Positions 52,429 to 60,337 of a stretch of 64,000 nucleotides of DNA are shown piece after piece. This stretch comes from Parafrankia irregularis (GTDB lineage: Bacteria > Actinomycetota > Actinomycetes > Frankiales > Frankiaceae). A model generated the notes under the pieces. The model was given only the letters and a program-made list of their open reading frames with translations, was not told where the DNA came from and made no database searches. Location: NCBI RefSeq assembly GCF_001536285.1, contig NZ_FAOZ01000020.1, positions 62,001 through 126,000 on the forward strand, written 5' to 3'. Position 1 is the stretch's first letter. Every line of letters starts with the position of its first letter. Both the position numbers and the translations under genes were made by a program.

Positions 52429-54732
52429 ATGAACGCCGACCCAGCGGCCGGAGACCGGGTCGCGCCCCCGCGCTCTGTCGAACTGCCACCGACTGCTGAC
52501 TCTCCGCGGTCGGCCCGGCGCTTCGTGCAGGACGTCCTGCGCGGCAATCTCGACGAGGACACTCTCGACTCGGCACTGCTCCTGGTCACCGAGCTGGTCA
52601 CCAACGTGGTCGTGCACGCGGGGACGGTCGCGACGGTCGGCATCACGCTGGAGTCCGCGGGCGTGCGCGTCAGCGTCAGCGACCGCCATCCGGTCCGCAT
52701 CGGCGTCGGTCGCCGCGAGACGCAGGTGGTGCGGCCGCGGCCAGCCGCGCCGGACGACCTCGAAAGCCTCGACGGGCTGGGCCTGGAGGGCCTTGACGGC
52801 AGTCCCGACGGGCTCGAGGGCCTGCGCGAGGACGGCCGTGGCCTCGCGCTGGTCGATGCGCTGGCCAGCTCCTGGGGCACCGAGCACGTCGCCGGTGGGA
52901 AGACCGTCTGGTTCCGGCTGACGGCCGCCGCCTCCGCGCAGCCACCGGAAGGCACGCCAACCGGTGCGGCGCGCGGCGCGGAGGGCGCGGCAAGCACGGA
53001 AGGCAGGTCAGGCGCGGGGAACGCGCCGAACGCGGACGGCACGAGGACCACGGAGCGCGCGGAGGGCGCCGCGGTCGTCGCGCCGTCCGACCCGGGTTCC
53101 GCAGGCGTCCCGCCCAGGCTGCCCCGGCTGATCGCCCGCGACACCGCCCGTGCGCTGAGCGCCGAGGGCGAGGTGTCCGAGCTGCTCGCCCAGCTTCTCG
53201 ACGCCCTGCCCGCCAGCGGCGGCGTGGTGCGGCGCCCCGCCGCGGACGGCGTTCGGGTGGAGACCGTCGCGGCGATGGGCCGCGCCGGCACGGACGCACA
53301 GGCACGGGTGTTTCCCCTCGACCCGACCCAGGACAGCCTGGGCGAGCTGCTGCTCTGGCCCTCCGTCGAAGGCACCGCCAGCGGCGCCGTCGGGCCTGCG
53401 GACAGCCACACGCAAGGGCGCGCAGAAGGGCACTCGGAAGGGCACCACGGCTTCGACGTCGAGCGCGTCCAGCTCGTCTCGCGCTGGATGGCGCTCGCTC
53501 TCGGCGGCGGCGACATGCGGCGGGCCGAGGAACGCCGCATCGGGATGCTCTCCTTCCTCGCCGAGGCATCGGATCTGCTGGCGGGCAATCTGGACCTGGC
53601 CCGCTCGCTCGCGCTGCTGGCCCGGCTTCCGGTACCCCGGCTGGCACAGTGGTGCGCGGTCTACCTCAACCACGAGGGCGCGAACCCCACGCTGGAGGCG
53701 TTCGGGCACGCCGAGGAGTCCCAGACGGCCGCGCTCACCCGGGCCGCGGTCGACCCGGACGGCGCGCTGATGGCCGCGGTGCGCGCCGCGCGCGGCGACC
53801 AGGTGCAGATGGTGACCGCGTTCGGCGGGCCCGCCCTGGTCGTCGTCCTGCAGGCGCGGCGGCGCGTGCTCGGCGTGCTCGCGCTCGGTCGCGCCCCCGG
53901 CCACGCCTTCCTCGCGGACGAGATGGATCTGCTGGCGGACCTGGCCCGCCGGGCCGCGTTCGCGGTCGACAACGCCAGGCTGTACAGCCGTCAGGTGGAG
54001 CTCGCCGGCACCCTGCAGGCCGGGCTGCGCCCGCCCGCGCTGCCGAACATCCCGGGGATCGATCTCGGCTCCGCCTACGGGGCCGCGCAGTCCGCCGGGC
54101 TCGACGTCGGTGGGGACTTCTTCGACCTGATCCACGGTCCGAACGGCTGGACCGTGGCCATCGGCGACGTCTGTGGCAAGGGAGCGGAGGCCGCGACCGT
54201 CACCGGGGTCGCCCGCGCCGTGCTGCGGCTGCTCACCGGCCGGGGCGCGGCGCTGGAGGAGCTGCTGCTCGAGCTCAACCGCGCGCTGCGGGACACCGCC
54301 ACCGCCGGGAACGCCCGCTTCTGCACGATGGCCGCCGCCTCGATGCTTCCGCTGGCGGGCGGCAACGCCCGGTTCCACCTGCACCTGGCCGGTCATCCCC
54401 AGCCCGTGGTCCTGCACCAGGACGGATCAGCGTCCCTCGTCGGCCTGGCCGGCACTCTGCTGGGCGTGCTCGACGACGACGAGATCTCCTTCCCGGGCCT
54501 GGAGCTGCAGCTACAGGCAGGCGAGTCTCTCGTGCTCTACACGGACGGCGTCGTCGAGGCCAGGCAGGGGCGGGAGTTGTTCGGGGAGCAACGGCTGGTC
54601 AACGCGGTGGCCGGCTGCCACGGCCTTTCCGCACAGGGGGTGGCCGACCGGGTGCTGTCCGCGGCAGAACGGTTCGCGGGTGGCAATCTGCGCGATGATG
54701 TGGCGATTCTCGTCGCCCGGGTGGCCGACTGA
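52429..54732 (+). CDS. HATPase-GAF-PP2C (SpoIIE/RsbU) phosphatase
   Basis: 767 aa, ATG with CAGGAGAG about 10 nt ahead. Domains: an RsbW-like HATPase (about 20-165: SALLLVTELVTNVVVHAG, GLRE-DGRGLALVDALASSWG), an Ala/Gly/Ser linker, a GAF domain (about 350-520: NLDLARSLALLARLPVPRLA, DEMDLLADLARRAAFAVDNA) and a C-terminal SpoIIE-type PP2C domain (about 545-765: GLDVGGDFFDLIHGPNGWTV, IGDVCGKGAEAATVT, LVLYTDGVVEAR). The acidic metal ligands D/G are present. It carries both kinase and phosphatase of a partner switch in one chain, acting on an anti-sigma antagonist. Substrate unknown; the STAS gene near 41 kb is a candidate. Confidence 0.92.
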   Translation: MNADPAAGDRVAPPRSVELPPTADSPRSARRFVQDVLRGNLDEDTLDSALLLVTELVTNVVVHAGTVATVGITLESAGVRVSVSDRHPVRIGVGRRETQVVRPRPAAPDDLESLDGLGLEGLDGSPDGLEGLREDGRGLALVDALASSWGTEHVAGGKTVWFRLTAAASAQPPEGTPTGAARGAEGAASTEGRSGAGNAPNADGTRTTERAEGAAVVAPSDPGSAGVPPRLPRLIARDTARALSAEGEVSELLAQLLDALPASGGVVRRPAADGVRVETVAAMGRAGTDAQARVFPLDPTQDSLGELLLWPSVEGTASGAVGPADSHTQGRAEGHSEGHHGFDVERVQLVSRWMALALGGGDMRRAEERRIGMLSFLAEASDLLAGNLDLARSLALLARLPVPRLAQWCAVYLNHEGANPTLEAFGHAEESQTAALTRAAVDPDGALMAAVRAARGDQVQMVTAFGGPALVVVLQARRRVLGVLALGRAPGHAFLADEMDLLADLARRAAFAVDNARLYSRQVELAGTLQAGLRPPALPNIPGIDLGSAYGAAQSAGLDVGGDFFDLIHGPNGWTVAIGDVCGKGAEAATVTGVARAVLRLLTGRGAALEELLLELNRALRDTATAGNARFCTMAAASMLPLAGGNARFHLHLAGHPQPVVLHQDGSASLVGLAGTLLGVLDDDEISFPGLELQLQAGESLVLYTDGVVEARQGRELFGEQRLVNAVAGCHGLSAQGVADRVLSAAERFAGGNLRDDVAILVARVAD

Positions 54733-54775
54733 GCCTTCTCCATCGCCGGCTCGAAGCAGCCCGACTCGGCGGAGT

Positions 54776-54803
54776 TGAGGATCCTGGTCGTCGGGACGAC
54801 CAA
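54776..54803. terminator. hairpin after the SpoIIE phosphatase gene
   Basis: TGGTCGTC (54785-54792) pairs with GACGACCA (54795-54802) around a 2-nt loop; the outer arm TTGAGGATCC no longer pairs. It is a degraded copy of the 38.7-kb palindrome and lies 53 bp past the stop codon, so it may serve as terminator. Confidence 0.5.
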
Positions 54804-54988
54804 AAGCCCATGATCTTCGAGCGCAGCGAACGGCGCCAGCCCGAAACCGCCATCCGCAGTTCGAGGAGCCGGGCGTGGACGGTGCGACGGGGGCAGGGGG
54901 AAGACTCACCTGACCCCGGGCACCTGGATTGCGCTGCCGCCTGATGGGTAAACAGTGCGAGATGTCCCCGTTCAAGACGTGGTGATCG

Positions 54989-55432
54989 ATGAGTTCTACG
55001 TCGGTTCCGATGAGTGTGGTCCAGCAGACGGGTCCGTGCCGTCCGCCGGCCACGCACATCGTCGCGGAGCTGCCCTACCTCCCGTCCGCCGTGCCGCAGG
55101 CACGGCGGGTGCTGCGGGAGTGCCTCGGGCTGACCGACCTGCCGGACGACAGCCGGGCCACGGCCGAGCTCCTCGTGAGCGAGCTCGTCACCAACGCGGT
55201 CAAGTACGGCAGTCCGCCGGTGTGGCTGCTCGTCGAGCTTCGGCCGGGCCTCGTCCACGCCTCGGTGTCCGACACGTCGACGACGCTGCCGCACCGCCGT
55301 GTGATCGACGCCGACTCCGAGGGGGGCCGCGGGCTGCTGGTCCTCGACGCGCTGGCCGGCAGCTGGGGCGCCGTCTCCGTGGAGTCCGGCAAGTACCTCT
55401 GGTTCGACCTGCCGGTCATCCGGTCGGAGTAG
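54989..55432 (+). CDS. RsbW-like anti-sigma HATPase
   Basis: 147 aa. HATPase_c_2 motifs: ATAELLVSELVTNAVKYGSP (N-box), VSDTSTTLPHRR and EGGRGLLVLDALAGSWGAVS (G-box). Single-domain proteins of this kind act as anti-sigma factors/serine kinases on STAS antagonists. It follows the SpoIIE gene by about 257 bp on the same strand and overlaps the decarboxylase gene's 3' end by 17 bp tail to tail. No sigma-B-type factor lies next to it. Confidence 0.88.
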   Translation: MSSTSVPMSVVQQTGPCRPPATHIVAELPYLPSAVPQARRVLRECLGLTDLPDDSRATAELLVSELVTNAVKYGSPPVWLLVELRPGLVHASVSDTSTTLPHRRVIDADSEGGRGLLVLDALAGSWGAVSVESGKYLWFDLPVIRSE

Positions 55433-56876
55433 ACGGATCCCGGGCCGACTGATCCGAGGCCGACCGATCCGGAGCTGGCGGCGGCAGGACGATACGGGCC
55501 GCGCGGGGGTGGCCGAGGAACTCGTGCATGGCGAACTCGTAGCCGTAGGCACCGGCCATCGGGAAGACCACGACGTCGCCGGCCCGCAGGCGGTCGACGG
55601 TCACGTCCCGGGCCAGGGTGTCCTCGGGAGTGCACAGCTCGCCCACCACGGTGACCGGGCCGGCGGCCACCTCGGGCCGGGGCCAGCCCACCGGCCAGCT
55701 CTCGCGGGGCACCACGGCGAAGTTGTGAACGATCTCCCAGGAGGTCGGCAACTGGAAATGGTTGATACCGCCCCGAAGTATCGCGAAAGCCTCACCGTGC
55801 ACCTTTTTGACGTCGGTCACCTCGGCCGCGTACCAGCCACAGTCGGCCACCAGCATCCGGCCAGGCTCGAAGATCACTCGGACGTCCGTCGGCGGGCGCA
55901 GCCGGGCCAGGCCATCACCGAAAAGATCGAGGTCAAACGGACGCTCGCCCCGCCGGTCCGGCTCGAAGGGCACGCCGAGACCACCGCCGACGTCCACCAC
56001 CCGCAGGTCGAAGCCGCCCTCGCGCGCCTGCCGGACGGCGAAGTCGAGACACCACCGCACGTACTCCAGGTGCGCGGCCGCGTCGAGGTTTCCCGAGACG
56101 GCATGCACATGGAAGCCCACCAGATCGATCCCCGGCAGAGAGCGCGCCAGCTCGACCGCGCCCGGCACCTCCCGCTCCTCGATCCCGAAGGCACTCGGAC
56201 GCCCACCCATCCGCAACGAGCCGGCGAGCCCGATCCGGGCGGGGTTCACCCGCAGCGCGACCGCGGCACGGCGGCCGGCTCGGGCGGCCACCGCATCGAT
56301 CCGCAGCAGCTCCAGAGGGCTCTCCGCGTTGACGACGTCGACGGTTCCCGACGTCTCACCCGCGGCGGGATCCAGGAGGGCCCGCAGCAGGCTCAGGGAC
56401 TTTCCCGGGCCCGACGCCACCATCCGGGGCAGGGGCTGCGGCTGCCGCTGCGGCTGCGGCTGCGGCTGCGGCTGCGGCTGGGGCTGGGGCCGCGGCTGGG
56501 TTGGCTGACCCGTGCGGGCCAGGGCATCGGTCGCGAGCGCGAGCTCACGCGCCGAGGAGATCTCGAACCCGTCGACCCCACGACCGCCGGCCAGCAGCGC
56601 GTCGAGCACGGGTGGGAAGGAGTTGGCCTTGACCGCGAAGTACAGCTGCGCCCACGGCGGCAGATGGCGACGCAGGTCGACGGCGGCCCGCTCCGCCACA
56701 GTCGGCGCGTAGAGGTACGCGCTGAGCTCGGGCTCCGCGTCGACACCGGACTCCGCGCCACCGCCGAGCTGCAGGCCGCCGCCGGGCCAGGCCCGCACGT
56801 ACTCGATCACAGCCGGGGGCAACCGGTCCGGGCCGAGGGCGCGCAGTGGCGCCGCCGAGATCGGAAGATCCAGCAC
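55416..56876 (-). CDS. type III PLP decarboxylase (DapDC/ODC-like) of the siderophore locus
   Basis: 486 aa from a GTG at 56876; the frame continues to 57179 but that part lies in the promoter region. Barrel domain: PLP Lys K83 in YFAVKANS, GFHVHAVSGN, VVDVGGGLG and FEPGRMLVADCGWY; C-terminal GELCTPED with the active-site Cys and VVFPMAGAYGYEF. Related PLP decarboxylases (SbnH, AcsE) act inside NIS siderophore pathways, decarboxylating the citryl-amino-acid intermediate; a free-amino-acid decarboxylase is also possible. Odd feature: a Pro-Gln dipeptide tract of about 20 residues (residues 124-149) is inserted in the barrel. Divergent from the operon. Confidence 0.88.
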   Translation of the reverse strand: MLDLPISAAPLRALGPDRLPPAVIEYVRAWPGGGLQLGGGAESGVDAEPELSAYLYAPTVAERAAVDLRRHLPPWAQLYFAVKANSFPPVLDALLAGGRGVDGFEISSARELALATDALARTGQPTQPRPQPQPQPQPQPQPQRQPQPLPRMVASGPGKSLSLLRALLDPAAGETSGTVDVVNAESPLELLRIDAVAARAGRRAAVALRVNPARIGLAGSLRMGGRPSAFGIEEREVPGAVELARSLPGIDLVGFHVHAVSGNLDAAAHLEYVRWCLDFAVRQAREGGFDLRVVDVGGGLGVPFEPDRRGERPFDLDLFGDGLARLRPPTDVRVIFEPGRMLVADCGWYAAEVTDVKKVHGEAFAILRGGINHFQLPTSWEIVHNFAVVPRESWPVGWPRPEVAAGPVTVVGELCTPEDTLARDVTVDRLRAGDVVVFPMAGAYGYEFAMHEFLGHPRAARIVLPPPAPDRSASDQSARDPSTPTG

Positions 56877-57359
56877 AGCCCGAAATGTACGACGTGGCGG
56901 CAAAGCATGCGCGTTGCCCGAGCCTCTCCCGACCCGGATCAGAAGCCAGCCGTCATGCCCAGGTCGAGTGCAGGCACGCCGGGCCGCCGGGCGGGGAAAC
57001 GAGGTCACGAAATAGAAACCGCCCCGAAACGATGCCGACATCCACGGAACGGCTCCACCTCGCCCATTTGCGATCGTAGTATCACGGTGGGCAACGATCG
57101 CGCGGGGAGTCGGACGGGAAGCCGCGGGCGAAGCCCATGCAGGAAACCCACCGAGGAAGCCCAGCCGCAAAAATCCCACATGGAGAGCACGGCCAGCGCC
57201 CTACCCCGACAGTCGGCAGCCGTAAGGGAGAGAACGCCCCGACGCGAGGGGTGCAGCACAGTTCAACAGTGAGGAAGAGCTCGGCGCGTCCACTGGCCGG
57301 AGATCGGGACTCATTGAGGTTAGGCTTCCCTGATCCGGTCCGCTCGAAGGGAAGTCGCC
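56877..57359. other. divergent siderophore promoter region
   Basis: 483 bp between the PLP decarboxylase and the aminotransferase genes. It contains the iron box at 57315-57333, nearest to the plus-strand operon. I found no second box near the decarboxylase start. Confidence 0.55.
57315..57333 (+). promoter_or_regulatory. IdeR/DmdR iron box
   Basis: TGAGGTTAGGCTTCCCTGA matches the actinobacterial iron-box consensus TTAGGTTAGGCTAACCTAA at 15 of 19 positions, including the central GGTTAGGCT. It lies 26 bp upstream of the aminotransferase start, where an iron-loaded DtxR-family repressor would block transcription. Confidence 0.78.
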
Positions 57360-58787
57360 GTGACGACAATCTCACCGGCCGACATCGATGCCAGTACCGG
57401 CGGAGCAGGTCCCAACAATGCGGATCCCAAGGCCGCGGCGGCGATCCTGGCGCGGCAGGCCACCCGTGAATCCGCCGCCCGCACCTACGCACGATCGCTC
57501 CCGATTGTGCCGACAAGCGCCACGGGGTCCTGGATCACCGGTGCCGACGGGCGGCGTTACCTGGATTTCCTCGCCGGAGCCGGCACCCTCGCCACCGGGC
57601 ACAACCACCCGGCGGTCGTAGCCTCGATCGAGCGCGTCCTGCGTTCCGGAGCGCCCCTGCACGTCCTCGACATCGCCACTCCGCAGAAGGACGCCTTCAC
57701 CGAGGAACTGGCGAACACGCTGCCCGTCGGGCTGCGCGAGGACCCGAAGCTGCTGTTCTGCGGGCCGACCGGCGCCGATGCCGTCGAGGCCGCGCTCAAG
57801 CTCGCGTACACCGTCACCGGGCGCCAGAACGTCCTGGCGTTCACCGGTGCGTACCACGGGATGACAGCCGGAGCACTCGCCGTGACCGGCAACGTGCCCG
57901 TGAAGGAGCCGCTGCCGACAGCAGCCTCGGTCGTCCGGCTGCCCTTCCCCTACCCGTACCGGTGCCCGTTCGGTGTGGGCGGCGCCGCCAGCGCGGAGAT
58001 CTCCGCGCACTATGTCGAGCAGCTGCTCGACGACCCCTGCGGCGGTATCACCAGCCCGGCCGCGATGATCCTCGAGGTGGTGCAGGGGGAGGGCGGCGTC
58101 GTTCCGGCCCCTGACGGGTGGCTACGGGCGATGCGCGAGCTGACCAGCCGCCGCGGGATCCCGCTCATCGTGGACGAGGTCCAGACGGGTGTCGGGCGTA
58201 CCGGCACCTTCTGGGCCTGCGAACGGGCCGGCGTGGTGCCCGACATGCTCGTGATGTCGAAGGCGATCGGCGGTGGGCTGCCGCTGGCCGTCGTCGCCTA
58301 CCGCGCCGACCTGGACGTCTGGGCGCCGGGAGCGCACGCGGGCACCTTCCGCGGAAACCAGCTCGCGATGGCGGCGGGGCTGGCGACCCTGCGGCTGGTG
58401 CGGGACCACGGGCTCAGCGATCGCGCGGGAGTGGTCGGTGACCGGCTGCTGGCCGGTCTGAACCACATCGCCCGGGGCACCGAGATCGTCGGCGACGTGC
58501 GCGGCCGCGGCCTGATGCTCGGCGTCGAGATCGTCGACCCGCACCGGGAGCCGGACCGGACCGGCGCTCGGCCCCCGGATGCCACTCGGGCCGCGGCGAT
58601 CAGATCCGCGTGCCTCGACCGTGGCCTGATCATCGAGCTCGGCGGCCGACATGACGCCGTGCTCCGTCTGCTGCCGCCGCTGACCATCACGGACGATGAG
58701 GCGGACCTCGCGCTGGAGATCCTGGCCGACGCCATCGCACTGTCCGGCACGCCCAAACTTTCCGGCGCAGCAGAGAGGATGGGATGA
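57360..58787 (+). CDS. dat: L-2,4-diaminobutyrate aminotransferase
   Basis: 475 aa, GTG start with GAAGGGAAG ahead. Class III aminotransferase: GADGRRYLDFLAGAGTLATGHN, LLFCGPTGADAVEAALKLA, TGAYHGMTAGALAVTGN, VDEVQTGVGRTGTFWACE and the PLP lysine near K301 in MSKAIGGGLP. The family (RhbA/Dat) makes diaminobutyrate from aspartate semialdehyde and glutamate. The downstream decarboxylase gene overlaps by 4 bp (ATGA), fixing the pathway order. First gene of the iron-regulated operon. EctB-like ectoine enzymes are related, but no ectoine genes follow. Confidence 0.92.
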   Translation: MTTISPADIDASTGGAGPNNADPKAAAAILARQATRESAARTYARSLPIVPTSATGSWITGADGRRYLDFLAGAGTLATGHNHPAVVASIERVLRSGAPLHVLDIATPQKDAFTEELANTLPVGLREDPKLLFCGPTGADAVEAALKLAYTVTGRQNVLAFTGAYHGMTAGALAVTGNVPVKEPLPTAASVVRLPFPYPYRCPFGVGGAASAEISAHYVEQLLDDPCGGITSPAAMILEVVQGEGGVVPAPDGWLRAMRELTSRRGIPLIVDEVQTGVGRTGTFWACERAGVVPDMLVMSKAIGGGLPLAVVAYRADLDVWAPGAHAGTFRGNQLAMAAGLATLRLVRDHGLSDRAGVVGDRLLAGLNHIARGTEIVGDVRGRGLMLGVEIVDPHREPDRTGARPPDATRAAAIRSACLDRGLIIELGGRHDAVLRLLPPLTITDDEADLALEILADAIALSGTPKLSGAAERMG

Positions 58788-60337
58788 CGGGGCCGGGTCA
58801 CCAACCCGCGGACGATCTGCGAACACTGCTACGGGTCACGTTGGAGGCCCTCGACGCCGGCCGCCGGGACCGCAGCGGCCCCCTGCCCGCCGGCGGGCCG
58901 GCCGCCGTCCGGCAGGCGACGCTCGACGCGCTCGGGCCAGGGCCGCTTCTGCCCCGGACGGGCGACGGTGAGGCCGCGGCGCTCGGCGCGCTCACCCGCA
59001 TGCTGACCGCGGGGTCGGCCGATCCCGCGGATCCGTTCTGCGCGGCCCATCTGCACTGCCCACCGTTGGCTGTGGCCGTGGCCGCCGATCTCGCGGTGAG
59101 CACGCTCAACCCGTCGCTGGACTCCTGGGACCAGGCCCCGGCCGGCACGACCGTCGAGCTGGAGGTGGTAGCCGCGCTGGCCGAGCTCGTCGGGTTCGAC
59201 CCGACGCACGCCGTGGGCACCGTGACCACCGGCGGCACCGAGTCCAACCTGATGGGCCTGCTGCTCGGCAGCCACACCACCGGGCAGGCGGCCATCCGGT
59301 CGCGAGCCCGGGGCCGGAGCGGGCCGAGAGCCCACCACGGCCGGCCCGGGCCACGGGCCCAGCTCGGGCGGGCCGGCCGCGGTGGCAGCGCGGGCCCGGT
59401 TCCCGTCCTGTGCTCGGCGGCCGGCCACCACTCGGTTCGGCGCGGTGCCGAACTGCTCGGGCTCACGAAGGTCGTCCCGGTCGCGGTCGACGCCGCGTAC
59501 CGCATGGACGTCCAGGCGCTGCGGGCCGCGCTGGCCCGGCACGACGGCCCCGTCCTCGTCGTCGCCACGGCGGGCACCACCGACGCCGGCGCGATCGACC
59601 CGCTGGCCGAGATAGCCGACCTGGTGCGCAGCCATCCGGCGCCGAGCTGGCTGCACGTGGACGCCGCGCACGGCGGTGGCGCCCTGTTCTCCCGCCGGCT
59701 CGCCGGCCGGCTCACGGGCCTGGACCAGGCCGACTCCGTCGCGCTCGACCTGCACAAGCTGGGCTGGCAGCCGGCACCCGCGGGAGTCTTCCTCACCCCG
59801 TCACGGCGCGGCTGGAGCCGGCTGGAAGCCGAGATCGCCTACCTCAACCCGGCCGATGAGACCACTGCGGGATACACCAGCCTGTTGGGACGATCGCTGC
59901 GAACGACCCGCCGGCCGGACGCCTTCAAGATCGCGGTGACCTTCCGCGCGCTCGGCCGGGAGCGCCTCGGGGCGATGGTGGACGCCTGCCACGACCTCGC
60001 CGAGCACGCGGCGCACGTCATCGCCGACCACCCTCGGCTGGAGCTCGCCGCGCCGGTCACCCTCAGCACCGTGCTGTTCCGGTACGTCCCGGCCGGCACC
60101 GGCACCGGCACCGGCACCGAGGAGGGCACCCGGCTCGACCGGCTGAACGCCGCGATCCGCAGCCGCCTGCTCGACGACGGCGCGGCGGTCGTGGGGCGGA
60201 CGACCGCCGGCCCCGAGGCCGCCGTCCACCTCAAGCTCACCCTGCTGAACCCGGCGGCCACCGCCGCCGACGTCTCCGCGCTGCTCGCGCTCGTCGCCGC
60301 CACCGGAGACCGCATCGCGGCCGAGGCACAGCCTTGA
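58784..60337 (+). CDS. ddc: L-2,4-diaminobutyrate decarboxylase
   Basis: 517 aa. Group II PLP decarboxylase: FCAAHLHCPPLAVAVAADLA, LAELVGFDPTHAVGTVTTGG, ESNLMGLLL, WLHVDAAHGGGALFSRR and the PLP lysine in ALDLHKLGWQP (near residue 325). It yields 1,3-diaminopropane, the backbone amine of rhizobactin-1021/schizokinen-type siderophores. Two low-complexity additions (Arg/Gly-rich at about 165-205, a GTGTGT tract near 440) are typical of this genome. ATGA coupling upstream, TTGA coupling downstream. Confidence 0.92.
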   Translation: MTGPGHQPADDLRTLLRVTLEALDAGRRDRSGPLPAGGPAAVRQATLDALGPGPLLPRTGDGEAAALGALTRMLTAGSADPADPFCAAHLHCPPLAVAVAADLAVSTLNPSLDSWDQAPAGTTVELEVVAALAELVGFDPTHAVGTVTTGGTESNLMGLLLGSHTTGQAAIRSRARGRSGPRAHHGRPGPRAQLGRAGRGGSAGPVPVLCSAAGHHSVRRGAELLGLTKVVPVAVDAAYRMDVQALRAALARHDGPVLVVATAGTTDAGAIDPLAEIADLVRSHPAPSWLHVDAAHGGGALFSRRLAGRLTGLDQADSVALDLHKLGWQPAPAGVFLTPSRRGWSRLEAEIAYLNPADETTAGYTSLLGRSLRTTRRPDAFKIAVTFRALGRERLGAMVDACHDLAEHAAHVIADHPRLELAAPVTLSTVLFRYVPAGTGTGTGTEEGTRLDRLNAAIRSRLLDDGAAVVGRTTAGPEAAVHLKLTLLNPAATAADVSALLALVAATGDRIAAEAQP

